Made by a program: the position numbers and the translations under genes
Source of the DNA: Bacillus_BE sp042263505
GTDB taxonomy: Bacteria > Bacillota > Bacilli > Bacillales > Cytobacillaceae
Assembly (NCBI RefSeq): GCF_042263505.1
Contig: NZ_JBHKFI010000015.1
Span: 51,533 to 115,532 of the forward strand
Reading direction: 5' to 3'
DNA: 64,000 bases
Notes under the pieces: generated by a model
Database searches by the model: none
Seen by the model: the letters and a program-made list of their open reading frames with translations, nothing else
Told to the model about the DNA's origin: nothing
Part shown: positions 55,026-63,739 of the stretch, one piece after another
How the letters are laid out: each line of letters begins with the position of its first letter
Numbering within the stretch: the first letter of the stretch is position 1

Positions 55026-55757
55026 TTGAAAAAAGAATACTGGCTTATCATCATCGCCTACATAATCATGCAGTTTTCAAGCTTTATCGGCGTTCCATTC
55101 ATTTCATTAATGGGAGAGGCTTTAGGAATCAGTCAGAGAAAATTGCAAATATATTCAGTATCCATTTGGCTTGTTATCAGCTTCGCCGTTACTTTAGTGA
55201 TTGTTTTATTCTTATTAAGAAAGGAAATGCTACACTATAATAGAAACAAACCTTTGGCACCTGTAAGCAACTCGATTTTATGGGCAGTTGGAGGTGTATT
55301 TTTAGCCCTTTTCGCTCAAGGAATTGCAGCAAGAATTGAAAGCCTCCTCGGCATCGAAATGGGTTCAGAAAATACGCAGCAAATCATCCATTTAATCAAT
55401 ACTTACCCGATTGTTATTCTTGTCACTTCCATCATTGGACCGATGTTGGAGGAAATTGTTTTTCGAAAAATCATTTTCGGTTCCCTACATAAACGATTTA
55501 ATTTCCTGATATCGGCACTAATTAGTTCCATTATTTTTGCTTTAGCACATGGAGAGCCTGAGCACATCCTTTTATATTCAGCAATGGGTTTTACCTTTGC
55601 ATTTCTTTATGTCAAAACAAATCGCATTCTTGTACCGATGTTTGCTCATGTGGCGATGAATACATTTGTGGTTTTAGTTCAATCCATTTATAAGAATGAC
55701 CTCGAAAGAATGATACATGATGCGGAAAAAATTCAAGGTTTTATCGGAGGACTTTAA
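55026..55757 (+). CDS. ydiL: CPBP-family intramembrane protease-like protein (YdiL)
   Basis: 243 aa from TTG 55026 (AGGAGA 10 nt upstream). About six to eight membrane helices. The CPBP/Abi motifs are present: EEIVFRKIIFG (EExxxR), ALAHGEPEH and HVAMNTF. Members cleave substrates within the membrane; the role in Bacillus is unknown. It is divergent from groES, as ydiL is in B. subtilis, and abuts ydiK. Confidence 0.88.
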   Translation: MKKEYWLIIIAYIIMQFSSFIGVPFISLMGEALGISQRKLQIYSVSIWLVISFAVTLVIVLFLLRKEMLHYNRNKPLAPVSNSILWAVGGVFLALFAQGIAARIESLLGIEMGSENTQQIIHLINTYPIVILVTSIIGPMLEEIVFRKIIFGSLHKRFNFLISALISSIIFALAHGEPEHILLYSAMGFTFAFLYVKTNRILVPMFAHVAMNTFVVLVQSIYKNDLERMIHDAEKIQGFIGGL

Positions 55758-55964
55758 ATGAGGCAATCACCCCTTTATTCCGGGATCTTATATATATTCT
55801 TGGGGATATTATTCATCTTTTTTGCTATTCAAAATATCCAAGAAGATGGACAGTGGCGGTTTTTCACTTACCTGCTCGTAATATTAGCCACCTTTGATTT
55901 AGGATCAGGCATTAGAATGATCTCCTTTCACTTTAAAATTAAAAAAATTCAAAATCGAAAATAA
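55758..55964 (+). CDS. ydiK: Small membrane protein YdiK
   Basis: 68 aa, ATG directly after the ydiL stop, with CGGAGGAC overlapping the ydiL end. Two membrane helices (SGILYIFLGILFIFFAI; FFTYLLVILATFDLGSGI). Same position and size as ydiK of B. subtilis. Function unknown. Confidence 0.85.
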   Translation: MRQSPLYSGILYIFLGILFIFFAIQNIQEDGQWRFFTYLLVILATFDLGSGIRMISFHFKIKKIQNRK

Positions 55965-55966
55965 TA

Positions 55967-56016
55967 AAAAGCGGCTTATTTTATGAAGACGATTCATTAA
56001 AAATAAGCCGCTTTTC
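55967..56016. terminator. Bidirectional terminator between ydiK and rex
   Basis: AAAAGCGGCTTATTTT / AAAATAAGCCGCTTTT, a 16-bp stem with A-run on one side and T-run on the other, serving both converging genes. Confidence 0.9.
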
Positions 56017-56017
56017 T

Positions 56018-56668
56018 TTAGTCTTGTTTCCCATTTGGGTAATGTTTCAAAAAATAGACTAATGATTGCAGTTCTACTGCTAAATCGATATGATGAATAC
56101 GAATGGAAGAAGGTACTGTTAACCTGGCAGGAGTAAAGTTAAGAATTCCCTTTACATTCACTTTTGCCAAACGATCCGTGATCGATTGTGCAACAGGTGC
56201 TGGAATCGTTAAGATGACAACTTGAATGTCTTCGTCTACCAAAACCTTCTCTAAATCATCCATATGATAGACAGGGATATCCCCAATTTTCGTTCCAACC
56301 TTGGACGAATCAACATCAAAGGCTACTTCAATTTTCGTATTGTTATTTTTCAAAAAATTGTAATTTAAAAACGCCGTACCTAAATTACCCACCCCAATTA
56401 AGGCAACCTTTGTTAATTCATCCTGATCCAAGGTTTTACGAAAAAAGGATAGAAGATAATTGACGTTGTAGCCATAACCTTTTTTCCCTAATGCACCAAA
56501 ATAGGAAAAATCCCGGCGAATCGTCGCAGAATCCACCTTCACCGCTTCGCTGAGTTCTGAAGAAGAGACTCTTTGCTTGCCAGATGAGTGTAGGTTTTTT
56601 AGAAACCGATAATATAACGGCAATCTTTTCGCAGTCGCTTGTGGGATTTTCATCGTACCATTACTCAC
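56018..56668 (-). CDS. rex: Redox-sensing transcriptional repressor Rex
   Basis: 216 aa from GTG 56668 (GGGGGG 7 nt upstream; TTG 56683 is inside that site). Winged helix with KIPQATAKRLPLYYRFLKNL and SSELSEAVKVDSATIRRDFSYFG, then a Rossmann domain LIGVGNLGTAFLNYNF near residue 90 and the C-terminal helix DLAVELQSLVYFLKHY. It represses fermentation and respiration genes when NADH is low. Conserved position next to moaC. Confidence 0.97.
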   Translation of the reverse strand: MSNGTMKIPQATAKRLPLYYRFLKNLHSSGKQRVSSSELSEAVKVDSATIRRDFSYFGALGKKGYGYNVNYLLSFFRKTLDQDELTKVALIGVGNLGTAFLNYNFLKNNNTKIEVAFDVDSSKVGTKIGDIPVYHMDDLEKVLVDEDIQVVILTIPAPVAQSITDRLAKVNVKGILNFTPARLTVPSSIRIHHIDLAVELQSLVYFLKHYPNGKQD

Positions 56669-56687
56669 TTCTTTTCCCCCCAATCAT

Positions 56688-57179
56688 TTAAATTTTCTCT
56701 TTTCTTTTGTAGTCGCCACTCTTTCCACCAGATTTCTCAAGTAAATAAGTCTCTCCAATTATCATCCCTTTATCTAAGGCTTTGCACATGTCATATACGG
56801 TTAAGGCACACACAGATGCGGCTGTTAACGCTTCCATTTCTACACCTGTATTTCCCTTCGTTTTCACTGTGGCAATCATAACAAGCCTATAATTTTCTTC
56901 AGCTTCCTCTTCCCAGTGAAAAGCAATATCGACACCTGTTAATGGTATTGGATGACACATTGGGATGATTTCCCATGTTTTTTTGCAGGCCATTATCCCT
57001 GCTACTTGAGCAACTGCGAGAACATCACCTTTCTTGATTTGATTATTCGTAATCCCATTATAGATTTCTTGATTGACTATAATACTTGACTGCGCTTTGG
57101 CAATACGAATTGTTTCGGGCTTATCCCCTACATCCACCATTTTGGCTCTGCCTTCTTCATTAAAATGGGTAAATTTCAA
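56688..57179 (-). CDS. moaC: Cyclic pyranopterin monophosphate synthase MoaC
   Basis: 163 aa from TTG 57179 (GAGGTG 8 nt upstream). RAKMVDVGDKPETIRIA, GIMACKKTWEIIPMCHPIPL and GNTGVEMEALTAASVCALTVYD (in parts) are the family signatures. It carries out the second part of cPMP formation in molybdenum cofactor synthesis. 20 nt upstream of rex and probably co-transcribed. Confidence 0.96.
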   Translation of the reverse strand: MKFTHFNEEGRAKMVDVGDKPETIRIAKAQSSIIVNQEIYNGITNNQIKKGDVLAVAQVAGIMACKKTWEIIPMCHPIPLTGVDIAFHWEEEAEENYRLVMIATVKTKGNTGVEMEALTAASVCALTVYDMCKALDKGMIIGETYLLEKSGGKSGDYKRKEKI

Positions 57180-57310
57180 AATATCAACACCTCACTTAGA
57201 ATGATACACTATTTTTTCCCTACTGTGTATTAACATTGTACATTTATTCACAAATATTGATGAACATTGACGAATACGTTACACTATCTCTAGATGCAGG
57301 GGTGAAAGAG

Positions 57311-59245
57311 ATGATTTTATTACAAGTTAATGGGTTAACTAAATATTACGGAGCTGACCTTATTTTATCGAATATAAAGCTTGAAGTCCAAACGCGCGAC
57401 CGCATTGCCTTAGTAGGCCGAAACGGCGCGGGTAAATCAACATTATTAAAAATGATTGCTGGAAAAATGTCCTATGATGCTGGCGAAGTGATAAAGCCAA
57501 AGGACGTTTCCATTGGCTATTTAGCACAAAATACTGGGCTAGAATCAGAATTATCAATTTGGGATGAGATGCTGACTGTTTTTCAACAGGTAAGAGATTT
57601 AGAACAAGATCTTCGAAGATTAGAGGAAAAAATGGCAAATCCCGCTATTTATGATAACAATACAGAATATGAACGAATCATAAAAGAATATGATACACTC
57701 CAAGTGAAATTTAAAGAAATGGGAGGTTATCAGTATGAGGCCGATATCCGCTCTATCTTACATGGGTTGAATTTCCAAACCTTTGATTATTCCACCAAAA
57801 TTGCCAGTCTTAGCGGCGGACAGAAGACACGTTTAGCTCTTGGGAAGCTTCTCCTTACAAAACCCGATATCTTAATCTTGGACGAGCCTACCAACCATTT
57901 AGATATTGAAACCCTGTCTTGGCTTGAACAGTATCTGCAAAGCTATGATGGTGCAATATTAATTGTTTCACATGATCGCTACTTCCTAGATAAAGTAGTG
58001 AACCAAGTATATGAGATTTCGCGAAAACATATTAGTAAGTTTAAAGGAAATTATAGCGCTTATTTGGATCAAAAAGCGGAGAATTTCGAAAGAGACATGA
58101 AGCTTTATGAAAAACAGCAGGACGAGATTACAAAACTTCAGGAATTTATACAACGAAATCTTGCTCGCGCCTCGACAACTAAGAGAGCTCAAAGCAGACG
58201 AAAAATGCTTGATCGCATGGAAGTCATGGACCGGCCTTTAGGGGATGAAAAATCAGCCTCTTTTGGTTTTGACATTGAAAAGCAAAGTGGAAATGAAGTC
58301 CTAAATATGCATTCCTTATCAGTAGGCTACCATTCGGAAAAGGTATCAGAGAATATCTCCTTCCGTATCACAAGAGGAGAGAGCATTGCCCTTGTGGGTC
58401 CAAATGGAATTGGAAAATCCACACTTCTCAAAACGATTGTGAAAAAACTTTCTCCTATCTCTGGAGAAATTCATTACGGTTCTAATGTATTTATTAGCTA
58501 TTACGATCAAGAGCAAGCTAACCTAACTTCGAATAAAAGGGTCCTTAATGAACTTTGGGATGATTATCCGAATAAAAATGAAAAGGACATCCGTACAGTA
58601 CTCGGCAACTTTCTTTTTACTGGGGACGATGTCTTAAAAACGGTTTCCACTCTAAGTGGCGGAGAAAAAGCTAGACTCTCCCTAGCTAAATTAATGATGC
58701 AAAAAGGAAATTTCTTAATTTTGGACGAACCAACCAACCATTTGGATTTAGATAGCAAGGAAGTGTTAGAAAATGCCCTTGTGGATTATCCTGGAACAAT
58801 CCTTTTTGTTTCACATGACCGATATTTTATCAACCGCATTGCCACAAAGGTCTTAGAGCTTGATGCAGGTGGTGCAACGGAATACTTAGGCGACTATGAT
58901 TATTACCTTGAAAAAAAACAAGAGCAAGAGGAACTAATGGCTTTAGAGCAACTTGAACAAACAAAAAATGACTCCTCTACAGCTACTCCATTAGAAAAAA
59001 ATAGTTATCAACAGGATAAAGAAGCGAAAAAATTAGAACGCCAACGTAAAAGACGTTTAGAAGAAATCGAAAAAAGGATTGAAGAATTAGAGAGCTTCCT
59101 TAGCCAAAATGAAGAACTTTTATGCGATCCCGAGATTTACCAAGATCACGAAAAGGTACTCGCGATCCATAAAGAGAATGAAACCTATCAAGCTGAGCTT
59201 GATTCTCTTATGGAGCAATGGACTGAACTAGTTGAAGATGAATAA
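57311..59245 (+). CDS. ydiF: ABC-F family ATPase (YdiF-like)
   Basis: 644 aa from ATG 57311, GGGGTG 8 nt upstream; an earlier frame start at 57236 has no site. Two ABC domains: Walker A GRNGAGKST (36-44) with LSGGQKTRLALGKLL and LILDEPTNHLD, and GPNGIGKST near 395 with LSGGEKARLSLAKLM. They are joined by the helical P-site tRNA-interaction linker, and a coiled-coil C-terminal tail follows (KKLERQRKRRLEEIEKRIEE). ABC-F proteins act on stalled ribosomes. Gene position matches B. subtilis ydiF (642 aa). Confidence 0.94.
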   Translation: MILLQVNGLTKYYGADLILSNIKLEVQTRDRIALVGRNGAGKSTLLKMIAGKMSYDAGEVIKPKDVSIGYLAQNTGLESELSIWDEMLTVFQQVRDLEQDLRRLEEKMANPAIYDNNTEYERIIKEYDTLQVKFKEMGGYQYEADIRSILHGLNFQTFDYSTKIASLSGGQKTRLALGKLLLTKPDILILDEPTNHLDIETLSWLEQYLQSYDGAILIVSHDRYFLDKVVNQVYEISRKHISKFKGNYSAYLDQKAENFERDMKLYEKQQDEITKLQEFIQRNLARASTTKRAQSRRKMLDRMEVMDRPLGDEKSASFGFDIEKQSGNEVLNMHSLSVGYHSEKVSENISFRITRGESIALVGPNGIGKSTLLKTIVKKLSPISGEIHYGSNVFISYYDQEQANLTSNKRVLNELWDDYPNKNEKDIRTVLGNFLFTGDDVLKTVSTLSGGEKARLSLAKLMMQKGNFLILDEPTNHLDLDSKEVLENALVDYPGTILFVSHDRYFINRIATKVLELDAGGATEYLGDYDYYLEKKQEQEELMALEQLEQTKNDSSTATPLEKNSYQQDKEAKKLERQRKRRLEEIEKRIEELESFLSQNEELLCDPEIYQDHEKVLAIHKENETYQAELDSLMEQWTELVEDE

Positions 59246-59257
59246 TATCCACAATAA

Positions 59258-59290
59258 AAGGTCTAACGTCTTAATATCACGTTAGACCTT
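59258..59290 (+). terminator. Terminator of the ABC-F gene
   Basis: AAGGTCTAACGT / ACGTTAGACCTT, a perfect 12-bp stem with a 9-nt loop, followed by TTCC. Confidence 0.85.
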
Positions 59291-59422
59291 TTCCACAATT
59301 TTATGCACAAACAAAATCTCTTTATAAAGCTATCAACAGCAGTTTTCCACATTATCCACAAACAAATATCATCTTATCCACATTTTCCACAGGATATATC
59401 AAATTTTTTATAGTTATCCACA
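59289..59422 (+). promoter_or_regulatory. DnaA-box cluster (seven boxes)
   Basis: Perfect TTATCCACA at 59352, 59374 and 59414; TTATGCACA at 59301; TTTTCCACA at 59289, 59343 and 59383 (start positions). All are on the plus strand, and two pairs abut exactly at 9 bp. Such clusters outside oriC titrate DnaA. From memory, the corresponding gcp-ydiF gap of B. subtilis is one of its DnaA-binding regions. Confidence 0.85.
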
Positions 59423-59468
59423 GAATCAGCCCTTCTAAAGGATTGTGAAAAAACTGAGCCTGTGAATT

Positions 59469-59569
59469 CAATCAAACGTTTGTTTAACTTTTTCTCTCTC
59501 AATATACTTCAATCAAACGTTTGTTTAATTTCTTCATCCTCAATATTGTTCAATCAAACGTTTGTTTAA
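59469..59569. repeat. Three 19-bp near-palindromic repeats at 41-bp spacing
   Basis: CAATCAAACGTTTGTTTAA is perfectly repeated at 59469-59487, 59510-59528 and 59551-59569, exactly 41 bp apart, with partly similar spacers (CTCAATATACTT, CTCAATATTGTT). The core CAAACGTTTG is palindromic. Four helical turns of spacing place all sites on one DNA face. Binding factor unknown. Confidence 0.85.
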
Positions 59570-59582
59570 TTATTGATTAATA

Positions 59583-59616
59583 TAAAAGGACTGACACTCT
59601 TTTAAAGAATCAGTCC
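59583..59616 (-). terminator. Terminator of the tsa operon
   Basis: GGACTGA / TCAGTCC arms (59588-59615), minus strand continues TTTTATATT. Confidence 0.7.
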
Positions 59617-59624
59617 CCTCCTTA

Positions 59625-60650
59625 TTAATTATTATAAATGGTAATTTCTAATCCAGGATTGGCATTTAAGGATAAATCTGAACGAATTCCTTTTTGATAA
59701 AGCACGCTACCAACAGCTGCAATCATAGCTGCATTATCTGTACAAAGTGATAAAGGAGGAATCACTAATTCAACATCGGTTAATGACTGAAATGCCTCCT
59801 CCAATTTTGCTCGCAATCCTTTATTTGCTGCAACACCACCAGCTAAAAGAACCTGCTTCACTTGGTACTTTTTCGTAGCTCTGACTGCTTTTGTCACCAA
59901 TACATCGATGACACTCTCCTGAAAACTAGCCGCAAGATCCTCAGGCTTAATAATCTCTCCACGTTGATCAGCATTATGCACAGTATTAATCACAGCTGAT
60001 TTTAATCCACTGAAACTAAAATCGTAAGAATCTTTTTCTAACCAAGCCCTTGGCAAATCAATGGTTGGCCTTCCTTCATGAGCTAAACGATCAATATGAG
60101 GACCACCTGGATATGGCATATTCAATACTCTTGCCACCTTATCATAAGCTTCACCTGCAGCATCATCCCGCGTCTCACCAATCACTTCAAAATGACCATG
60201 TTCTTTCATATATACAAGCTCCGTATGCCCGCCAGACACGACAAGAGCAATTAATGGAAAGGTAAATTCCTTTATTAGCCGATTCGCATAAATATGTCCA
60301 GCAATATGATGAACACCAATTAATGGTTTCTGATGGGCAAATGCAAGAGCTTTTGCTGCATTTACACCAATAAGGAGTGCCCCAACCAATCCTGGTCCTT
60401 CTGTTACCGCAATCCCATCTATTTCTTCCATAGTCATATTGGCCTGATTCAATGCCTCTTCTAAAACAATCGTAATCTGCTCAACATGATGGCGCGATGC
60501 GATTTCAGGGACGACTCCACCAAAACGCTTATGACTTTCTATTTGTGAAGCCACAACATTTGCGACAATTTCTCTTCCATTTTTAATAATCGCTACTGCT
60601 GTTTCATCACAGCTTGATTCAATTCCTAATATATATACGTCTTTTTCCAT
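59625..60650 (-). CDS. tsaD: tRNA N6-threonylcarbamoyladenosine transferase TsaD
   Basis: 341 aa from ATG 60650, overlapping the rimI stop by one base (TAATG). VYILGIESSCDETAVAII, RFGGVVPEIASRHH, metal-binding histidines in HHIAGHIYANRL (near 110-115), VSGGHTEL and LAGGVAANKGLR are the ASKHA-fold signatures. It transfers the threonylcarbamoyl group to A37 of ANN-decoding tRNAs with TsaB and TsaE. All three partners are in this operon. Confidence 0.98.
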   Translation of the reverse strand: MEKDVYILGIESSCDETAVAIIKNGREIVANVVASQIESHKRFGGVVPEIASRHHVEQITIVLEEALNQANMTMEEIDGIAVTEGPGLVGALLIGVNAAKALAFAHQKPLIGVHHIAGHIYANRLIKEFTFPLIALVVSGGHTELVYMKEHGHFEVIGETRDDAAGEAYDKVARVLNMPYPGGPHIDRLAHEGRPTIDLPRAWLEKDSYDFSFSGLKSAVINTVHNADQRGEIIKPEDLAASFQESVIDVLVTKAVRATKKYQVKQVLLAGGVAANKGLRAKLEEAFQSLTDVELVIPPLSLCTDNAAMIAAVGSVLYQKGIRSDLSLNANPGLEITIYNN

Positions 60651-61111
60651 TATAAATTCACCCACATCACTAATGCATCCTCATGATTATCAGTATAATA
60701 GCTCTTGCGAATCGCTCCATCCATAAATCCCAGCTTCCGATATAAGGACTGGGCAATCATATTTGAAACGCGCACTTCAAGTGTCATCGTCACAGCCCCA
60801 TGTGCACTTGCGAATTCCATCGTCTTTCTCATCAATGCCTCGCCAATCTTTTGGCCACGATACTCAGGAAGTACAGCAACATTTGTTATATGTGCTTCAT
60901 CCACTACAAGCCACATACCGCAATAACCTACAATTTGCTCATTCACTTCAACCACAATGTAGACAGCATACTGATTTCTGGTCATCTCATTGACAAAGGC
61001 TTCCCGACTCCAAGGTAGAGTAAATGAAGCATGTTCGATTTTCAAAATATGATCAATATCATGTTCTGTCATCAATCTGAATTTGGCCATTTCCCGTCGT
61101 CCCAGTTTCAT
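60650..61111 (-). CDS. rimI: Ribosomal protein N-acetyltransferase RimI
   Basis: 153 aa from ATG 61111, overlapping the tsaB stop (ATGA); ATG 61090 is an alternative. GNAT fold with acetyl-CoA loop VLPEYRGQKIGEALM, LEVRVSNMIAQSLYRKLGF and the YYTDNHEDALVMW end typical of RimI. It acetylates the N-terminus of ribosomal protein S18 and perhaps other proteins. Conserved neighbour of tsaB/tsaD. Confidence 0.93.
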   Translation of the reverse strand: MKLGRREMAKFRLMTEHDIDHILKIEHASFTLPWSREAFVNEMTRNQYAVYIVVEVNEQIVGYCGMWLVVDEAHITNVAVLPEYRGQKIGEALMRKTMEFASAHGAVTMTLEVRVSNMIAQSLYRKLGFMDGAIRKSYYTDNHEDALVMWVNL

Positions 61112-61818
61112 AAGTTCTTCTCTACTTGCTTCTTTTTTAACCAATTGGCTTCCGCCTCTGCTAAACGAATATAATTGGGGACAAACGTATGAATATCCTC
61201 CCCTTCTCGATTCACTCCTAGAAAAGCAAGCTCTGCAGGTCTAGGGTTATACTCTGTTTTTGCAGCAAAAAAAGCTTGTCTTCCTAAAATCTCTTCTAAT
61301 GTCTTTCTATGTAAAGGTAAATCATTCCCAACAAACAAAACCTTGCGAGATTCTGACTTCAAACTTTCGGCCCACTCTTTTGATAAAAGAATTTGATCAT
61401 CTCTAATTGTTTCAAGTGAATCTTCCTTATATTGATATAAACCAGTATATACCTGACCTCTTCTTGCATCAATTAATGGTGAAACCACGCCATCAAAATA
61501 CCTGCCAACAGATGCTGCCATAACCTCAATACTTGATATTCCCACTAAAGGAATTTTTAATGACCATGCCAATGTTTTCGCAATCGTTACCCCAATTCTT
61601 ACCCCAGTATAAGAACCAGGACCCTTAGCAACAATAATCTTGCTTAGCTGATCCGAGGTAATATCACATTCCTTCATGAGTAATTCAATAGCTGGCATGA
61701 TTCGTACGGAGTGATTTTTTTTGATATTCGTAATGTGTTCACCAATTACTTTTTCTTCATCAATTAAGGCGATACCTAATACACTGGAAGAAGTATCAAT
61801 AGCTAATATTTTATTCAT
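61108..61818 (-). CDS. tsaB: tRNA threonylcarbamoyladenosine biosynthesis protein TsaB
   Basis: 236 aa, ATG 61818 overlapping the tsaE stop (ATGA). ILAIDTSSSVLGIALI, KGPGSYTGVRIGVTIAKTLA and PLIDARRGQVYTGLY are the family signatures; it lacks the metal site of TsaD and acts as its partner. Confidence 0.97.
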   Translation of the reverse strand: MNKILAIDTSSSVLGIALIDEEKVIGEHITNIKKNHSVRIMPAIELLMKECDITSDQLSKIIVAKGPGSYTGVRIGVTIAKTLAWSLKIPLVGISSIEVMAASVGRYFDGVVSPLIDARRGQVYTGLYQYKEDSLETIRDDQILLSKEWAESLKSESRKVLFVGNDLPLHRKTLEEILGRQAFFAAKTEYNPRPAELAFLGVNREGEDIHTFVPNYIRLAEAEANWLKKKQVEKNL

Positions 61819-62270
61819 GAAAATATCTCCTTACAAATTTGTTCATACCTTTCACCAACAGGCTTGAACTCCAAAATCCTAGCACCGTTTTCCCCATGGA
61901 ACAAATGAATCAATAATAACGAATCAGGTAACTGATCCTGTATCATATGCGCCCATTCAATAACGGTAACCCCGTCGCCTTCAAAATACTCATCAAATCC
62001 CAAGTCCTCATCTGCATTTTCAAGGCGATAAACATCCATATGATAAAGAGGCAAGGAACCTTTATACTCTTTGATAATGGTAAAAGTAGGGCTATTCACA
62101 TTTCTACGAATTCCAAGTCCCTCAGCAATTCCCTTTGTAAAAGTTGTTTTACCTGCGCCTAAATCTCCTTCCAGAGCTATAACATCTCCAGACTGCAATT
62201 TCTGCGCAAGTTTATATGCAATTTCCATCGTTTTCTCCGGCTTATCAGAAACTATTTTATAATGTATCAT
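61815..62270 (-). CDS. tsaE: tRNA threonylcarbamoyladenosine biosynthesis ATPase TsaE
   Basis: 151 aa from ATG 62270 (AAAGGTG 8 nt upstream). Walker A GDLGAGKTT (35-43), SPTFTIIKEY and HMDVYRLENADE, VIEWAHMI are typical. It binds TsaB-TsaD and drives turnover. First gene of the operon; the thiL gene found upstream in B. subtilis is absent from the next 400 bp. Confidence 0.96.
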   Translation of the reverse strand: MIHYKIVSDKPEKTMEIAYKLAQKLQSGDVIALEGDLGAGKTTFTKGIAEGLGIRRNVNSPTFTIIKEYKGSLPLYHMDVYRLENADEDLGFDEYFEGDGVTVIEWAHMIQDQLPDSLLLIHLFHGENGARILEFKPVGERYEQICKEIFS

Positions 62271-62282
62271 TATCGTAATCAC

Positions 62283-62500
62283 CTTTGTTTATTTGAAAGT
62301 GAAGCTTGTATATAAAGAAATCTGGCCAATTGGCGATCCTTCAAGTAAAGGCAGAGGCCGTAGTTCCCCGAAAAAGGGAAAGTGCTGTTTTCGGTTGCGA
62401 AGCGTTGCTTGGATGCTTCCCTTGTGCCCTTATATTTTACAACCAAACTTGGTCATAAGTCGATCTCCATCACTGCTGCCGATATACTAAAGTATAAAAA
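62283..62500. other. Gene-free stretch upstream of tsaE
   Basis: No credible gene; the GC content is locally higher (62330-62440), with GTTGCGAAGCGTTGCTTGG and GGGAA/TTCCC complementary blocks, suggesting a structured repeat of unknown type. Confidence 0.35.
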
Positions 62501-62524
62501 AACCTTAGGAATGATCCTAAGGAT
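62498..62524 (-). terminator. Hairpin downstream of the GNAT gene
   Basis: CCTTAGGA / TCCTAAGG with loop ATGA, minus-strand TTTTTTT tail. Confidence 0.65.
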
Positions 62525-62588
62525 ACTATTCTAATATGTAGTTTACATGATTTTGCCTCTTGTAGCAAAAGGCTATCCGAATGAGTAT

Positions 62589-62622
62589 AAAAAAAAGACG
62601 AAACAGAGTTTCGTTTTTGTAA
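62589..62622. terminator. Terminator of the GNAT gene
   Basis: ACGAAAC-AGA-GTTTCGT with T-runs on both strands (minus CTTTTTTTTA). Confidence 0.7.
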
Positions 62623-62688
62623 TTTAGTATCCATTAATATCCTGTATCATTTGCTCAATTTAGATGCACATTTTGAACTGCTCAAGTA

Positions 62689-63129
62689 TTACAAATCCTT
62701 TATCATCTGAGAGTATGGAAAATCCTTGAGCCCTATGCTCTTATAAAGAGATATCGCCTTTTTATTACTATTTTCCACTTCAAGACGGATACGCTTTACA
62801 TTATTACACAAATTGCTTTTTAAATACGAGAAGAATTCATGTCCTAATCCGCAACAACGATACTTAGGCATCACGTAAAGTTCTTCAATCCACAAAACCA
62901 TACCGCCTGCCTCCTGAGAAAAGGTCTTTGCCAAAAGCGCATAACCTGCTTTATTGCTTTCATATTCCATAATATATCCTGACACATAATTATCCGACCG
63001 CATTAACTCATCAAATGTATTGATAAAATGTTTTTGAGGCACATTGTGATTTACAGCATCTGAGGAATAAAAATTCTTTGCCATATCCAAATAAAACGAT
63101 TTATCTTCTTTTCTGATTTTTCTTATCAA
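62689..63129 (-). CDS. GNAT family N-acetyltransferase
   Basis: 146 aa, ATG 63129 with GGAGGATC upstream. MIRKIRKEDKSFYLDMAKNF start, acetyl-CoA loop MPKYRCCGLGHEFFSYL and VENSNKKAISLYKSIGL are those of GNAT enzymes. Substrate unknown. It lies between the rRNA/tRNA operon and the tsa operon with its own terminator. Confidence 0.85.
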   Translation of the reverse strand: MIRKIRKEDKSFYLDMAKNFYSSDAVNHNVPQKHFINTFDELMRSDNYVSGYIMEYESNKAGYALLAKTFSQEAGGMVLWIEELYVMPKYRCCGLGHEFFSYLKSNLCNNVKRIRLEVENSNKKAISLYKSIGLKDFPYSQMIKDL

Positions 63130-63184
63130 TATGATCCTCCATATTCTAATGCATCATATAGCTAATCTTATAGTACATAAAACC

Positions 63185-63228
63185 AAAAATCCACGTGCAG
63201 GTTCAAATCCTGACACATGGATTTTTTT
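63185..63228 (-). terminator. Terminator of the rRNA/tRNA operon
   Basis: AAATCCATGTG / CACGTGGATTT stem with ACCTG/CAGG inner pairs, minus-strand TTTTTGGTTTT tail, directly after tRNA-Asp. Confidence 0.8.
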
Positions 63229-63233
63229 GTTGA

Positions 63234-63307
63234 CGGTCCGGACGGGACTCGAACCCGCGACCTCCTGCGTGACAGGCAGGCATTCTAACCAACTGAACTA
63301 CCGGACC
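63234..63307 (-). tRNA. tRNA-Asp (GUC)
   Basis: 74 nt, no encoded CCA. Acceptor GGTCCGG/CCGGACC, D arm AGTTCAGTTGGTT, anticodon stem CCTGC/GCAGG around CTGTCAC (GTC), T arm GCGGGTTCGAGTCCCGT. Confidence 0.97.
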
Positions 63308-63314
63308 AATGCGA

Positions 63315-63388
<74 letters not shown>

Positions 63389-63514
63389 ATAATAGTATTA
63401 TATGCAAATTATTTTATGCATTTCTTTTCCGCAGTGTATGACCGCCCTGATTTCAGTATGCTTATTCAAGATGCTGTTCAATCAGTGCGCTGACGTGGAT
63501 TCGATGAAGTTTAT

Positions 63515-63545
63515 TCAGCGTGCTCCACCCCGCGATAATAATATA
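63515..63545 (-). repeat. Partial copy of the tRNA-fMet 5' end
   Basis: TATTATCGCGGGGTGGAGCA (minus strand) repeats the leader and first 14 nt of tRNA-fMet, 135 bp upstream of the real gene, then diverges. A remnant of tRNA duplication or recombination in the operon. Confidence 0.7.
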
Positions 63546-63567
63546 TGATTTTTGCAAAAAAATATAG

Positions 63568-63686
<119 letters not shown>

Positions 63687-63739
63687 TTGTATTCACTTGA
63701 GAGTTTGTTCTCTCAAAACTAGATAATGTTCAAGAAGAA

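Noticed and set aside
62293..62490. 65-codon plus-strand open frame upstream of tsaE
   Set aside because: No homology seen and it lies in a locally GC-rich, repeat-like stretch.
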